Below, piece by piece: positions 1 to 12,341 of a stretch of 64,000 nucleotides of DNA. How positions within the stretch are numbered: the first letter of the stretch is position 1; every line of letters starts with the position of its first letter. The notes beneath the pieces were generated by a model, which did not search any database, was not told the origin of the DNA, and saw only the letters and a list, made by a program, of their open reading frames with translations. The stretch is from Saccharomycopsis phalli (Eukaryota > Ascomycota > Saccharomycetes > Ascoideales > Saccharomycopsidaceae): positions 1,466,501 through 1,530,500 of the forward strand of contig CP073213.1 of the NCBI GenBank assembly GCA_020342235.1, given 5' to 3'. The position numbers and the translations under genes were made by a program.

Positions 1-392
1 TGTCGTTGGATGTTAAGGATGATGCTTTGCATAAAGCCACGACAATGTTGGTTGGTGAAGTGAAAAATAGGGATTGTATAATTATTGATGACTTGGTGGA
101 TACCTCATCAACTATTATCCGGGCGGCAAAGATCTTGAAAGACCAAGGTGCATTATCTGTGGTATGCATTGTAACACATGGAGTATTTAGTGGGGATTCT
201 ATTGACAGAATTAAAAGATCTCACATTGACAGGATTGTTGTGAGTAATTCTTTACCTCAGTCAAAAAATATTGCAAGATTTAATGACCCTAACAGATTCC
301 AGGTTCTAGATGTCAGTAAATTGTTTGGTGAAGCTATCAGAAGAATTCATAATGGGGAAAGTGTCAGTATGTTATTCGATCATGCTTCATAA
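1..392 (+). CDS. Ribose-phosphate pyrophosphokinase (PRPP synthetase), C-terminal part
   Basis: Only the last 129 or so codons are in the window; the reading frame runs in from the left edge, so the start is outside. The family makes PRPP from ribose-5-phosphate and ATP for nucleotide, His and Trp synthesis. The acidic PRPP-binding loop ([13 protein letters not shown]) is visible, followed by THGVFSG and a closing [11 protein letters not shown] typical of these enzymes. Yeasts have several PRS paralogues that form hetero-oligomers, and I cannot say which one this is. The TAA stop is followed at once by a short A-run. The next gene (SAT4) converges on it across about 0.8 kb. Confidence 0.93.
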   Translation, partial: SLDVKDDALHKATTMLVGEVKNRDCIIIDDLVDTSSTIIRAAKILKDQGALSVVCIVTHGVFSGDSIDRIKRSHIDRIVVSNSLPQSKNIARFNDPNRFQVLDVSKLFGEAIRRIHNGESVSMLFDHAS

Positions 393-1208
393 AAAAATTT
401 GTGCTATGGCTGAAGCGTATTATTTTGAATTTTGGCATTACTCTTGATTTTCAAATTCTCATTGCTTGTGTCTTGTGTGAGTTACTACAAGTCGTATAGT
501 TGTGTTTAAAGTAGTGCTTTGAAAATGAATGGGTTTAAACGGTTTTGTTCAATACTGGAATTGCTGAACAATGTGATGCGAATGAATTCTTTATTCATAA
601 CGAATATAAACGTCTGGGTTCATAGTATGTAGTGTGATGGTGAATAGGTAAACATAGGCTGTAGTAGTATAGTAACTAAGATAATAACTAATAAATAGCT
701 AAGTTGTATTTGCTTGGCTATTCAAAGACTCGTACACTCGGTAAAATGGGAGTGCGTCTGGTAAGGTCAATGCCCTGAAGGAAATAGAAGGAGTCAGAAA
801 GCAATAATAATCAAAAGAAAGTTAAATAAAGTTAAAACATCTATTTTCCTTACAGCCGTTGTAGTTTTTCACTGGGTTCTCATTGCATACAGGCTATAGA
901 ATCAAGTGATATAATATCAATGACGTAAAATAGTAACTAAGATACAAATTTTGTGAAATAGCTAAAATATCATCACCTGGCTATTCAAAGAAAAGTATTA
1001 CCTCTTGAAAGCAGCCAAAAAGTAGTTATTAGAAAGATAAATAATGGAACCGAGAAGTTAAAATCACGCTTTTTATTACATAAGGATCCTAGTCATTATA
1101 TCTTAGTTGAAGTGCTAGTAATGAGATAAATGATTTTATGTAAAATTATATAGTGATACAAGAACTACAAATAAAGATTAATTTCTTAATTTGAGGTTTA
1201 TCTATTTT
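393..1208. other. Convergent intergenic region, no gene seen
   Basis: This AT-rich stretch of about 0.8 kb separates the 3' ends of the PRPP synthetase and SAT4 genes. I see no convincing reading frame and no tRNA-like cloverleaf. It holds the diverged direct repeat listed separately. Confidence 0.6.
671..990. repeat. Diverged direct repeat pair, ~58 bp, ~260 bp apart
   Basis: Copy A is about 671-727 and copy B about 932-990. They share the ordered blocks AGTAACTAAGATA, AAATAGCTAA and TGGCTATTCAAAG with diverged sequence between them. After each copy, looser similarity continues (a run ending in AAGTTAAA, then a T-rich stretch ending in TTACA). This suggests an old segmental or tandem duplication inside the intergenic region. 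Confidence 0.55.
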
Positions 1209-3458
1209 TTAAGTCTCGTCTTCCTCTTCATCATCCCCTTCGTCTTCTTCTTCATAACCGTCATCTTTCTTTACAGCCACATCGTTTTCTATTGGCTTCT
1301 TGGAGGAATCGTCCGTAGCATCTTCATTTTGGGTATCAGTAGCAACAGCTGCATCTTGCTCTGTATCCTTTTTGGCCAGTTTCTTCTTTCTTCTCGCCTC
1401 CAACTCTCGTCGTATTTGGTCTCTAGTATACTGCTCGATATTTATTTTGTTGACCTCCTGTTGTGACTCAGACTTGCTAGCTAACGCTTTCTTTCGCTTT
1501 TGTATTGTTTCTAGTTCGTCTTCAGTAATCAAGTGATGCTTGTGAGTCTTTGACTTATAAAAGCTAGTTAAAAATACCAAATCCTGCTTCGAGTAATTAT
1601 CAAGAACGCTCTTTGACTTTGAACTATCTTCCGCCTCGCTTTCTTCTATTTTGAATTGGTCCTTCGAGAAACGTTCCTTTTCTATTTCTTCTATATTTTC
1701 ACTCAAGAGTTCATTCTCTATTTCAAGCACCTTTTCCTCCAAATCCTCTTTGCTGGTCTCGGATTTCTCGTAACAACTGATTTTCGAAGAAGTGAAGTCA
1801 TTGTGACAATGACAGTGGTCAATAGTCTTGTACCACTCATGTTCAATGACCTTTGCTAAAGTTATTCTGGTATCTGGATTCAAAACTAACATTTTACCGA
1901 TCAAATCCCGGGAGGCATGAGGCAATAATCTCAATAACCGATAAGGGCCCCTTGACTTGTTTTTAACGATTATCAAATTACCATCTGCATCGTAATTCTC
2001 GTCTTTAGTCAAGCTGATATTTTCAATTTCTTGGTCAGTAGTTTGCGGGTCCAACGCGAAATTCTTGAAGCTATTATCTGATAGTTTAGGGCATTTCCAT
2101 GGGAATCTTTTCAACACCATGCAACAGTAAATTATGGCAATCGACCAAATATCACTTGGTCTAGGGTCATAATATTTCGTAGTGAGAACCTCTGGAGCCA
2201 AGTAAGGATCCGACCCAACAATCCCTTTGCACTTAACTATTCCATCTTCAAATGGGTATCGGTACACGACAGCAGAGCCAAAGTCAATCAATTTTAATAT
2301 TCCAAATTTATTCACCACGCAATTATCTAGCTTCAAGTCTCGGTGAGCCAACCCAAGCGAATGCAAGTACGCGACTCCGTTTATTATCTGCTTGAAATAG
2401 CAAAAGATTTCATACTTGGTCATCATGCCACTCATCACAATGGTAAAAAAATCATAAGGACAGTACTCCATGACTATTAATATGTTAGTCTTCAGTTCCT
2501 TAAGAATATCAAATGTCTCGATAATATTTTCGTCATGCAAAGTCAGACCAATCATAAATTCGGCAGTAATCTTCTTATTGTAATCACTGGTGGACTCTTT
2601 AGCATTCTTTGGTCGGAACTTCTTTACGGCAAATAACTTCCCGTCACTAGGACGCTCAACCACTGAAACAGAACCACCTGCTCCTTCACCTAATAGCTTA
2701 CCAGGATTACCATATTTCTCTATCAATTCAGATACAGACTCTCCATCAAATAGAATACGGTTTGAAGGGCCATTGGCTTGAATTGGGGTAGTAGGGGTCG
2801 AAGAAGAACTGACTTTTTTGGTTTCTGACTTGGTATCCTTCCCGTGAATATGAAACCCGTGAAGTGGGCTTATTTTATGAGACTTTGTTGTGCTATCCAG
2901 GCTTCCCTTTGATACAGTAAGGGTGTGTACCGGCTTGTCCCCTTTGGCCGACTTTTTGAAGAACCGCTTCAAGCCGACATGAGGCTTCTTGTGTAATCCT
3001 CCTTTGAAATTACTGTTGTTGGAATAGACATGTGCCTCGGGAGATGGTGTTTGAGAGACTTGTGCCGTGGAACTAGAAGGTGAATGAGGCTGATGCTTGT
3101 TGTTAAGGTCTGCCAATTTCAATGATGAGCCAGGGTGAGTATTCTGGGAGTATGTGTGGCCATGAAAAGCGTCGTTACTATGAGGCAGTTTCAAGGGGCT
3201 TGGATCATTTTCTTTGGATATGCTCATTTGCGACATCCGTTTGTTCAAAGACTTGACTGACAGATTGGTGCCTTGGGGGGTTAGTTCATTACTATGTATC
3301 TCAGTACTCTTGTGGTCCCCCGAGGTATCCAAGCTAGAGGTCAGATGGTTAAAGAGCTTCAATTTACTCTTTGCACTTTTGAATATCGATGACCTTTTGA
3401 GGTCTCCGCTAGGCAGTGTGTTGGAGGCACTTTGAGAATAGTTACTATCACCACCCAT
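1209..3458 (-). CDS. SAT4: Serine/threonine kinase of the Hal4/Sat4-Hal5 family
   Basis: 749 residues. The first 240 or so are Ser/Thr/Lys-rich and low in complexity. The kinase domain lies at about 250-580: glycine loop GEGAGGSVSVV, catalytic HRDLKLDN, DFGSA, and APEVL in the P+1 region. The C-terminal tail is charged, with an acidic end (DDGYEEEDEGDDEEEDET). This layout matches the fungal Hal4/Hal5/Npr1 subfamily, whose members regulate the Trk potassium transporters, plasma-membrane transporter stability and salt tolerance. Assignment to Sat4 rather than another subfamily member rests on the kinase core and overall layout. The ATG at 3458 is the natural start. The promoter is the 711-bp gap to the next gene on the same strand. 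Confidence 0.8.
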   Translation of the reverse strand: MGGDSNYSQSASNTLPSGDLKRSSIFKSAKSKLKLFNHLTSSLDTSGDHKSTEIHSNELTPQGTNLSVKSLNKRMSQMSISKENDPSPLKLPHSNDAFHGHTYSQNTHPGSSLKLADLNNKHQPHSPSSSTAQVSQTPSPEAHVYSNNSNFKGGLHKKPHVGLKRFFKKSAKGDKPVHTLTVSKGSLDSTTKSHKISPLHGFHIHGKDTKSETKKVSSSSTPTTPIQANGPSNRILFDGESVSELIEKYGNPGKLLGEGAGGSVSVVERPSDGKLFAVKKFRPKNAKESTSDYNKKITAEFMIGLTLHDENIIETFDILKELKTNILIVMEYCPYDFFTIVMSGMMTKYEIFCYFKQIINGVAYLHSLGLAHRDLKLDNCVVNKFGILKLIDFGSAVVYRYPFEDGIVKCKGIVGSDPYLAPEVLTTKYYDPRPSDIWSIAIIYCCMVLKRFPWKCPKLSDNSFKNFALDPQTTDQEIENISLTKDENYDADGNLIIVKNKSRGPYRLLRLLPHASRDLIGKMLVLNPDTRITLAKVIEHEWYKTIDHCHCHNDFTSSKISCYEKSETSKEDLEEKVLEIENELLSENIEEIEKERFSKDQFKIEESEAEDSSKSKSVLDNYSKQDLVFLTSFYKSKTHKHHLITEDELETIQKRKKALASKSESQQEVNKINIEQYTRDQIRRELEARRKKKLAKKDTEQDAAVATDTQNEDATDDSSKKPIENDVAVKKDDGYEEEDEGDDEEEDET

Positions 3459-4169
3459 AGTTAAAAAAACTCAGTTATATGGTACAACAAAATTTGTGTA
3501 GAAAGTATTCTGTTTGGTGGACGTTGTATAATTATGTAGCTTTCCTAGTTCAGGCTAAATGTTAGCAACTATAGGAACCTCCGGATTAGCCAATGATAAT
3601 CCATCTAACCCAGGAAAACTACCGTTATGGTTACGCTGCCCTGCTACAGGTCTCTTGACGTCTCACAGTGGGTCCGTAGTGCCGCTGCTTTGCCATGCAG
3701 AAAGGGGGATGAACTCCTACGCAATTTCAGTGACTGTAATTATATAATGATATGCACATACGTATCCTATTTGCACGGAGTCCTAAATAAATAAATATAT
3801 ACATTTGTATCTCATCACCAGCTTCACATCACGCCCAGCTAAACATATGATTTTAGGGGAACAGTCAAAAATGACATCCTGCAGAAAAAATTAGGCTTGG
3901 CAAATTGATGAGCGGGAAAATGAGTGCCTAATTTCCATACCAAAACCGGAGCTACAATTCGCGACGGAGTGTCATTGGACGAGGCCGAGGTACAAAAGAA
4001 GCGGAAATGTATTGTATAAAATGGCAATTCTTTCAATTGTCCCTTTTGATCGATTAAATTCAAGACATGCTTTCCTCTTCAGGGCGGACGTCCGGTGAAT
4101 CTGATTACGGGGCCTCGGCCCGGAGTACAAAATAACTCGATCATAAAAATTGCATGTTATACACTAGTC
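3459..4169. promoter_or_regulatory. SAT4 upstream region
   Basis: 711 bp between the SAT4 start and the 3' end of the Cdc14-like gene. Short open frames occur (for example 3559-3747) but look random. Near 4085-4121 there are GC-rich inverted repeats, CGGACGTCCG and GGGCCtcGGCCC, in an AT-rich context. CGG-N4-CCG spacing could bind a Zn2Cys6 factor, but this is untested. Confidence 0.4.
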
Positions 4170-5042
4170 TCACCACTCGATATTCATTTCTCCAAATGGC
4201 TTGCTCCGCTGTAATTCATCCACCAACTCATCTACATTCCTTATGTGCTTTTTGAGTATTGAGGCTTTTTCTTTGGTAGTGCGTCGGATGTACCCATCTT
4301 TGTATAGGCATTTGGACTGATTCAAAATCACCAGCTCATCAAGGTTTAACTCAAACGACTTCTCCAAGTTAATTGACGTCTCTGGAATTAAATAGAAAAA
4401 GAGAAACTCTAAAATCTTGAGCTTGACCTCTTTTAAGCTCGTCTTCCGGTTAAATAAGTTGCATATGATTTCCACACCATTTAAGGTCTCAAACTTGCGA
4501 AAGTTGCGTACCGACCGCACTAGACAGCATACTAATGTCTGAATCGTCGACGTCTGTACCCCTGGTGAGTAGTACTTTGAGTTGCTTAGAAAGCCTAGCA
4601 AAAGCTTCATGTTTGCCTCTCGGTAAAACAAGTCTCTTGAAGACGGATGTAGTAATAGCACACCCTGTAGTACTTTATGAGCAAGACATATAAACTCCTG
4701 TGGATAGACCATGTGCTTGTTGTTCTTGATATCAAACTGATTCAAGCAATATATTATTCCGATTGCGACATTCAGCTGGAAGTTCTCCTGCAACTTTAAA
4801 AACTCGCCAAAGACAGAGTCCGACTCGCTCGGCACTTTCCATTTCTTCACATGAGCATACTGGTGTTTGATGTTTCGTCCTTGGTATTGTTGCATCACTT
4901 TTTGTTTCCGGGACTTGTTGGTTTCCACGCATAGCTGGCCAAGCAAGGCATCTAGCCTCTGGAGTCCATCATGAATCGAGGAAGGTTCCAGAGAATATAA
5001 CCTATCAAAAGAGTCAAAAAGGTATTCCTCCAACTCTGACAT
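4170..5042 (-). CDS. SIN component Cdc14-like protein (S. pombe Cdc14 type, not the phosphatase)
   Basis: 290 residues from the first in-frame ATG (5042, MSELEEYLFDSF). The open frame extends to a TTG at 5114, but no ATG lies upstream. The protein is all-helical with no phosphatase signature. It has the pattern I associate with fission-yeast Cdc14 of the septation initiation network: an N-terminal FDRLYSL...GLQRLDALLGQL stretch, then HPSSRDLFYREANMKLLLGFL and FETLNGVEIICNLF. In S. pombe this protein partners the kinase Sid1 and helps trigger septation. S. cerevisiae is not known to have it. The assignment is from motif memory. An unrelated ARM-like fold cannot be excluded. Confidence 0.65.
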   Translation of the reverse strand: MSELEEYLFDSFDRLYSLEPSSIHDGLQRLDALLGQLCVETNKSRKQKVMQQYQGRNIKHQYAHVKKWKVPSESDSVFGEFLKLQENFQLNVAIGIIYCLNQFDIKNNKHMVYPQEFICLAHKVLQGVLLLHPSSRDLFYREANMKLLLGFLSNSKYYSPGVQTSTIQTLVCCLVRSVRNFRKFETLNGVEIICNLFNRKTSLKEVKLKILEFLFFYLIPETSINLEKSFELNLDELVILNQSKCLYKDGYIRRTTKEKASILKKHIRNVDELVDELQRSKPFGEMNIEW

Positions 5043-5233
5043 TACCGAATCAGCAATTCCATCTGGTCTTATATATACGCGTTGTTTACAATTTGCCCAA
5101 TTGGGAAATTGCAATACATGACAAAGAAGCAGAGATAAGGAACGTTGAGCGATGCGATTGTATTAATGGTCTAAAAATAAAAGCAAGTGCGTAATATTGG
5201 ACTGCATTATATGTCTCATCCTAAGTACCTTCG

Positions 5234-6643
5234 TCATTGAACTTGTTTCATCTCGTTCAAAACAACAACTGCCCAAAATCCAAAGGAATAATCATCAGTT
5301 TCTATACTTAGATACAATGGGACATCCAACTGATAATCAGTCTCATCTGAGAGTGTCACATACATGGGTATACTACACCAGTTAACTCCCACATCTAGAG
5401 GCGTGTCGTCATCAATGATGGACAACTTCAGATCATCGTGTAAATTTTCTTGCGACGAGTTTATCGAGCTTTTCGATATGTTACTAGCAGCAATGTATGG
5501 TGCATTTATCAATTGGCTTCCAATCGGAATAGCATCGTATAGCTTCATACTTCCAGGGGAATATGATACCCCTAGATGGCTTCCAGGAGACGGTGCGTCA
5601 TACGCCTTACTCCAAAATTGGCTCTTGCTGGTTCTCTTGAGGAGCTCCAACTTTGACGTTTTAGTAGCCTTGGTGAGACAGGTTGTCGGCACCGTAGCTA
5701 TAAAGTCCCGTTTTTCAGGGGCATGCCCAATTTCAAACCGATTACATGGCAAGGTTACCTTGGACTGGTGTTGGTTACTAGCCTTGTCAAATGTCGAAAT
5801 CACCACAGTTATAGGCACGTCATGAAGCGGGTTAGACAAGGTTAGGAGGAACTTCAACTGCGAGTTTGCGGTGAAATCATTGGCATAGTTGGGGTAGTTG
5901 GTGACAATAATCTTGGGTATATACTTCATGCCATCCAAGGATTTATAAAACTTGAAGTTTTCTTGGTTGCTTGGCTCCGAAAGCACATTCCCGCACTTGC
6001 ACTTGACTCGCTTTTTTGCACGTAGTTTTTTGGGCACAGGTAGAAGTACCAGAGGCTTTAGGCTTGTTTTATCGTATTGCAGTTGAATTTTCAAGTATTG
6101 TGAATATGGCATTGTCTTAAAATTGTTTGGAGCGTGTTCATCAAGGGCAAGCGTCAAGTCTTCATTCTTATTATGAAATCGCTTAAATATGTTTCTCTTT
6201 TCATTAGCTGGATTATACTGCAAATAATTGTTTTGGATCTTGGTAAACTGTTTATAGTACTCCGTCTCTTGGATCTTTGATACAATAAAGCTCGTGAGAC
6301 TTTTCGCCCTAAGCACTGGGTCGCTAGTATATTTATATTCACAATAGGAGCACTTGAAGTTGAATACCCTTTGGCCAGAATCAGTCAGACCACTAATAAT
6401 CAAATTACTATTGCATAGTGGACACTCAAAACAGTTTCTCGCACAATAGCTGGTGTCGTTGTTGGAGAATGATAGACAGCCTGGGCAGTACTTCATGACA
6501 ATCTGATGAAGTACACAATTACAGCATTTCACCGAATGGCAACTATCGCAGAAATAAACGTCTCCCAACGGGAATAGCTGATTTGTATCGTTCAATTCAA
6601 CTTCGGCATTGTCACACAGACAGTAAATGAACGTGGTGCTCAT
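5234..6643 (-). CDS. Dynactin subunit 4 (p62) homologue
   Basis: 469 residues from the ATG at 6643; the in-frame GTG at 6652 is less likely. The N-terminus is cysteine-rich with paired zinc-binding CxxC motifs: FCDSCHSVKCCNC, YCPGC, CFECPLC and CSYCEYKY, at about residues 30-105. The middle has the p62 signature LRAKKRVKCKCGNVLSEP, then YIPKIIVTNYP and LLTLSNPLHDVPITV. p62 sits at the pointed end of the Arp1 filament in dynactin, the dynein activator. Animals and filamentous fungi have it; S. cerevisiae is generally described without it. Two more dynactin subunits (ARP1, a p150-like protein) are encoded in this window, which supports a fuller dynactin here. Confidence 0.85.
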   Translation of the reverse strand: MSTTFIYCLCDNAEVELNDTNQLFPLGDVYFCDSCHSVKCCNCVLHQIVMKYCPGCLSFSNNDTSYCARNCFECPLCNSNLIISGLTDSGQRVFNFKCSYCEYKYTSDPVLRAKSLTSFIVSKIQETEYYKQFTKIQNNYLQYNPANEKRNIFKRFHNKNEDLTLALDEHAPNNFKTMPYSQYLKIQLQYDKTSLKPLVLLPVPKKLRAKKRVKCKCGNVLSEPSNQENFKFYKSLDGMKYIPKIIVTNYPNYANDFTANSQLKFLLTLSNPLHDVPITVVISTFDKASNQHQSKVTLPCNRFEIGHAPEKRDFIATVPTTCLTKATKTSKLELLKRTSKSQFWSKAYDAPSPGSHLGVSYSPGSMKLYDAIPIGSQLINAPYIAASNISKSSINSSQENLHDDLKLSIIDDDTPLDVGVNWCSIPMYVTLSDETDYQLDVPLYLSIETDDYSFGFWAVVVLNEMKQVQ

Positions 6644-6817
6644 CTTGACCACTGATGCCGGTTATTCGAAAAACAGTTTACATCTATCCAGTCCCAAAGA
6701 GAACCAGAATTAGTCTCGCACAAAGCTTTGAGCTGTTAGCCATTACACTGTACACTGTCTTCAAGGTGCTTTATTAAATTAAATTAATATTTGGATAATT
6801 ATTGTGACGGATTCGAC

Positions 6818-9073
6818 ATGGACTTCTTTTATGACTACGATATCGACAATGACAGCAAGTCTGAGCCTACTGTGAGCGTTAAATCATATGAGGAAGAAAA
6901 TAAATTCTCTAAATTAATCGAAAGTCTAAGTCAGGTATCAATTGAAGAAACTTCGGACTTGACAGAGGGGAAAGCTGACAAACATGATATCTTGAACGAC
7001 AAGTTGTCAAAGGTCTTGAATAAAAATCATAAAGAAAATGACTATGATATTAAAAACGGCTTTCAGTTGCTACAGAATATAAACTTCTTGGATTTGAACT
7101 CTTCTGAGCCCGAGGACTATAAATCAACTATTCAGCCGGGGCTCTTGGGTAAAGTGAGTCGAGATAAGTTGAAGAATAACGTGGAGAATCATTGCCTCAA
7201 GCAGAGTATTGAAATCTTGGATACTCTAGAATCTACATATAACAAGGTTGTTGGGCTTAAGAATGATGTCGACGCGTTAAATAGCGCTAATAAGAAGTTG
7301 AAGACCGACTTTGCGCTGTTGACACAATTCAACGACGAAAACTTTAAGTTGAATGATAAATTCAACTTGGCGCAGTTAAAAGAACTAAAGCAACAAAAGG
7401 ATAAGATTCTCATACAAAAGTCTATTCTTGAGCTATTCAATGAACAGTACCAGTTAAACGAATATGAGAAATATCTCTTGGAAAGCTCCAAGGATATAAA
7501 TGAAGACTTTTTCAAGAGTTTTGAAAAGGCAAACCGAATCCATGATAACTGTGATATTTTGCTCTCGCTTAATAACCCTAAAATCGGCTTGAATATCATG
7601 AGACAGATGAAACTATTGTTGAATCAAGCTTTCAATAATATGAACTTTTATATTAGCAAGCAGGTTGAGATATTAGAACAGTTGAAAAAGGAGGATTTTG
7701 ATACTATGAAGAAATGTATTGCGATAATTGTGGGCCAAGAAAATACTGATGCTGATATTTCTTTGGGTGATTCGTTGGGTGGTGACTCGTTGGATACATT
7801 GGTGAAAACCCTCACTGATCTTCGATCTGCAGCAATACACAATGATTTTAATCAAATCGTGAAGGATAGTGAGTCTCAGATGTTTTCTAATATTCATGAC
7901 CCATTAAGGTTTATTGGTGATTTATTGGCTTCGATTTACTCCATAATTGTTGGCGAAAAAGAAATCGTCGAGCTTTTGTTTGATCAGAGCCAGGCCGAGA
8001 TTAAAATCCGGTTGTTAAACAGTATTGTGAACTCCTTATCTAACACAATCAAGTTGAGATTAGAGTCTATTATTAGAAGTCAAGAAAATGTTGGTACCAT
8101 CAGCCAAATGTTCAGTTCTTTAGACTTGTACCAGCTCATGTACACTAAGCAGTTGGTGGATAAAAAGTCGTTGCTAATTGCGACTTTGGCAAAGTTTAAG
8201 GAGTTGTCTCAGGAGAGGATATTCACGATACTTCAAAGTAAATTGGGGCATATCAATAATGACAAGGTCGAATCTAGTGACGACTTGCAGCCACCAGGGT
8301 GGTTGATTGACTATTTCTTTAGTATCAATGGAATTCTCAAGGAGTTGTCGGTGATTGGCGACGGAAATTTCATGCTGCTCTCTGACGAGTCTATTGTGTC
8401 ATTGATAAACTTGATGATTGACAAGCCGTTGGAGTTGATGAATAAGCAGATTGACCGATCTAATATTAATGAGTACTCCAAGAGAATTATCAGGATCAAC
8501 TGCTTAGAATTGGTAAGCAGTAAGTTATTACCTGTTAACCAGGTTAACTTCAAGTATGAAGAGGTTGTCCAGTTGCAAATCGAGGAGACTTTTAAGTTAA
8601 TTGACATTGAGTATCGTTACTACTTAACACAATCTGGGCTTGGTAAATTAGAGACCAAGATGGAGTCGGTGTTTCCGATTGAGAAGTTCCTGGGCACTGA
8701 GTCTAATTTTCAAATTTACGAAGAAATCAAGTCGCAATTGACTGACGATGTGATTAACAGTGTGAATGAAAAGATCGAGCCCTTTATTACTGATTTCTTG
8801 GTGGACCCATATATTCTCAATCTTAGTCAGATATCGTCACCGGTTGTGTCAAATGAAATAATTGAGTCTTCGTGCTTGAGATTTGTGAACTTTTACAGAA
8901 TCTTTCATAGCTTGACGGTTCTCTATGTGTCTGACGCCAAATTGCTTTGGAATGAGGTTGAAGTAGCCACTTTGTTGGGGGTCGAGAAGGCGTATTTCCG
9001 TGGGATTCAGCCTGGTAGAGGACTAGAAGAGTCGCAAATCGAAACATCCATTAATCAAAGCGACATTATATAA
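6818..9073 (+). CDS. COG6: Conserved oligomeric Golgi complex subunit 6
   Basis: 751 residues from the first ATG (6818); a TAA in frame just upstream of the TTG at 6791 bounds the frame. The N-terminal quarter has the conserved COG6 block: coiled coil, then FNEQYQLNEYEKYLL, DFFKSFEKANRIHDNCDILL and IGLNIMRQMKLLL. The rest is helical with few landmarks, as is usual for CATCHR tethers. COG tethers retrograde vesicles at the Golgi. Length is close to known fungal Cog6. The gene is divergent from dynactin p62 (about 170 bp shared promoter), and its 3' end lies 19 bp from that of SKY1. Confidence 0.85.
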   Translation: MDFFYDYDIDNDSKSEPTVSVKSYEEENKFSKLIESLSQVSIEETSDLTEGKADKHDILNDKLSKVLNKNHKENDYDIKNGFQLLQNINFLDLNSSEPEDYKSTIQPGLLGKVSRDKLKNNVENHCLKQSIEILDTLESTYNKVVGLKNDVDALNSANKKLKTDFALLTQFNDENFKLNDKFNLAQLKELKQQKDKILIQKSILELFNEQYQLNEYEKYLLESSKDINEDFFKSFEKANRIHDNCDILLSLNNPKIGLNIMRQMKLLLNQAFNNMNFYISKQVEILEQLKKEDFDTMKKCIAIIVGQENTDADISLGDSLGGDSLDTLVKTLTDLRSAAIHNDFNQIVKDSESQMFSNIHDPLRFIGDLLASIYSIIVGEKEIVELLFDQSQAEIKIRLLNSIVNSLSNTIKLRLESIIRSQENVGTISQMFSSLDLYQLMYTKQLVDKKSLLIATLAKFKELSQERIFTILQSKLGHINNDKVESSDDLQPPGWLIDYFFSINGILKELSVIGDGNFMLLSDESIVSLINLMIDKPLELMNKQIDRSNINEYSKRIIRINCLELVSSKLLPVNQVNFKYEEVVQLQIEETFKLIDIEYRYYLTQSGLGKLETKMESVFPIEKFLGTESNFQIYEEIKSQLTDDVINSVNEKIEPFITDFLVDPYILNLSQISSPVVSNEIIESSCLRFVNFYRIFHSLTVLYVSDAKLLWNEVEVATLLGVEKAYFRGIQPGRGLEESQIETSINQSDII

Positions 9074-9092
9074 TCTATAAAACATTAATGTA

Positions 9093-10973
<1,881 letters not shown>

Positions 10974-11198
10974 TCAAATGGAAACTGCAAATACAGTCTT
11001 GTGGGATAGTACGATAGTGGCGTATGTCTCTATGGCCGAGGTCTGGGTGTATCACTACTCGCTATGTCCTCATGTACAGTCCGATCTGGGCTCTAGTTTT
11101 TTTCAAACACTCGAGTCACCAGTCACGTGGTTTTCAATAGTCATCACCGTGAATTCAACAGATATATATATATATAGTACAAGATAAAAAAAAATTAC

Positions 11199-12341
11199 TC
11201 AAAAATCCTCATCAAACGAAAAGCCAGATTCCTCCTGCTGCGTGCCCGACTTCGCCATCACACCAGCCTTTTGGTAGTCAGACACACGCTTCTCAAAGAA
11301 ATTGGTCTTACCTGCAAGCGAGATGTTCTCCATAAAGTCAAATGGGTTACTCACATTGTACACCTTCTTGTTCCCCAACGACACAAGCAACCGGTCAGCG
11401 ACAAACTCAACGTATTGACACATCAACGCAGAGTTCATGCCCAACAATGAGCATGGCAACGCGTCAGTAAAGTACGTCTTCTCAATAGACACAGCCTCAG
11501 TAATAATCTTTTGTACAATCGTAGGACTTGGCTTGTTCTCCAAGTGCGAAAACAACAAACATGCAAAGTCTGTGTGCAAGCCTTCGTCTCGGCAAATCAA
11601 CTCATTCGAGAACGTCAACCCCGGCATCAAGCCCCGCTTCTTCAACCAGAAAATCGACGCAAAAGACCCAGAGAAAAACACTCCCTCCACCGCAGCAAAG
11701 GCCACAAGTCTCTCTCCAAACAACGCGTCCTCGTCGTTGATCCATCTCAAGGCCCACTCAGCCTTCTCTTTGATAGCAGGAATGGTCTCAATGGCATTGA
11801 AAAGATACTCAGACTCCTTTGGGTCCTTAATATACGTGTCAATCAACAAAGAGTACGTCTCAGAGTGAATGTTCTCCATCATGATTTGGAACCCATAGAA
11901 GCACTTGGCCTCCGGCACCTGTACCTCTGCAGAAAAATTCTCAACCAAGTTCTCATTGACAATCCCATCGGACGCGGCAAAGAACGCCAACACTCGGGAA
12001 ATAAAGAACCGCTCGTTCTCGTTCATTCTGTTGTTCCAGTCGTGCAAATCCTTGCTCAAGTCAATCTCCTCAGCAGTCCAAAACGACGCCTCTGCCTTCT
12101 TGTACATCTGCCAGATCTCATGGTACTTGATAGGGAACAACACAAATCTCTTCTTGTTCTCGCTGAGCAAAGGCTCGTTGGCCTCTTGTGCCTTTAACTG
12201 GTGCCTATGGACCGCATGTTGGGCCAAGAACTTCTTGTGGTTATTCTCAACGACAGCCCGGTTCTTAGCAGCACCAGCAGCGTGAATCTTAGCATCTTCC
12301 AAGTCCAAAGCAGACATGTTATTCGTTAGTTGAGTAGTCAT
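11199..12341 (-). CDS. RNR2: Ribonucleotide reductase small (R2) subunit
   Basis: 380 residues with an ATG at 12341. All class Ia R2 landmarks are present: [14 protein letters not shown], the iron-ligand and radical region [13 protein letters not shown] (the Tyr of SETYSLL is the radical position), and the second ligand set [17 protein letters not shown]. The C-terminal tail SFDEDF binds the large subunit. The enzyme makes dNDPs for DNA replication and repair. The presence of ligands and radical Tyr marks the catalytic Rnr2 rather than the Rnr4-like chaperone subunit. The upstream region carries a cluster of MBF/SBF-type boxes, consistent with G1/S expression. Confidence 0.97.
   Translation of the reverse strand: MTTQLTNNMSALDLEDAKIHAAGAAKNRAVVENNHKKFLAQHAVHRHQLKAQEANEPLLSENKKRFVLFPIKYHEIWQMYKKAEASFWTAEEIDLSKDLHDWNNRMNENERFFISRVLAFFAASDGIVNENLVENFSAEVQVPEAKCFYGFQIMMENIHSETYSLLIDTYIKDPKESEYLFNAIETIPAIKEKAEWALRWINDEDALFGERLVAFAAVEGVFFSGSFASIFWLKKRGLMPGLTFSNELICRDEGLHTDFACLLFSHLENKPSPTIVQKIITEAVSIEKTYFTDALPCSLLGMNSALMCQYVEFVADRLLVSLGNKKVYNVSNPFDFMENISLAGKTNFFEKRVSDYQKAGVMAKSGTQQEESGFSFDEDF

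Noticed and set aside
3559-3747. 62-codon frame upstream of SAT4
   Set aside because: No recognisable motif and typical random length; kept as intergenic.
4085-4121. GC-rich inverted repeats downstream of the Cdc14-like gene
   Set aside because: Could bind a zinc-cluster factor, but two short palindromes without a known factor or target are not enough for a finding.
11511-12197. 228-codon frame antisense to RNR2
   Set aside because: Opposite the most conserved part of the R2 subunit; its frame follows from the codon bias of RNR2.
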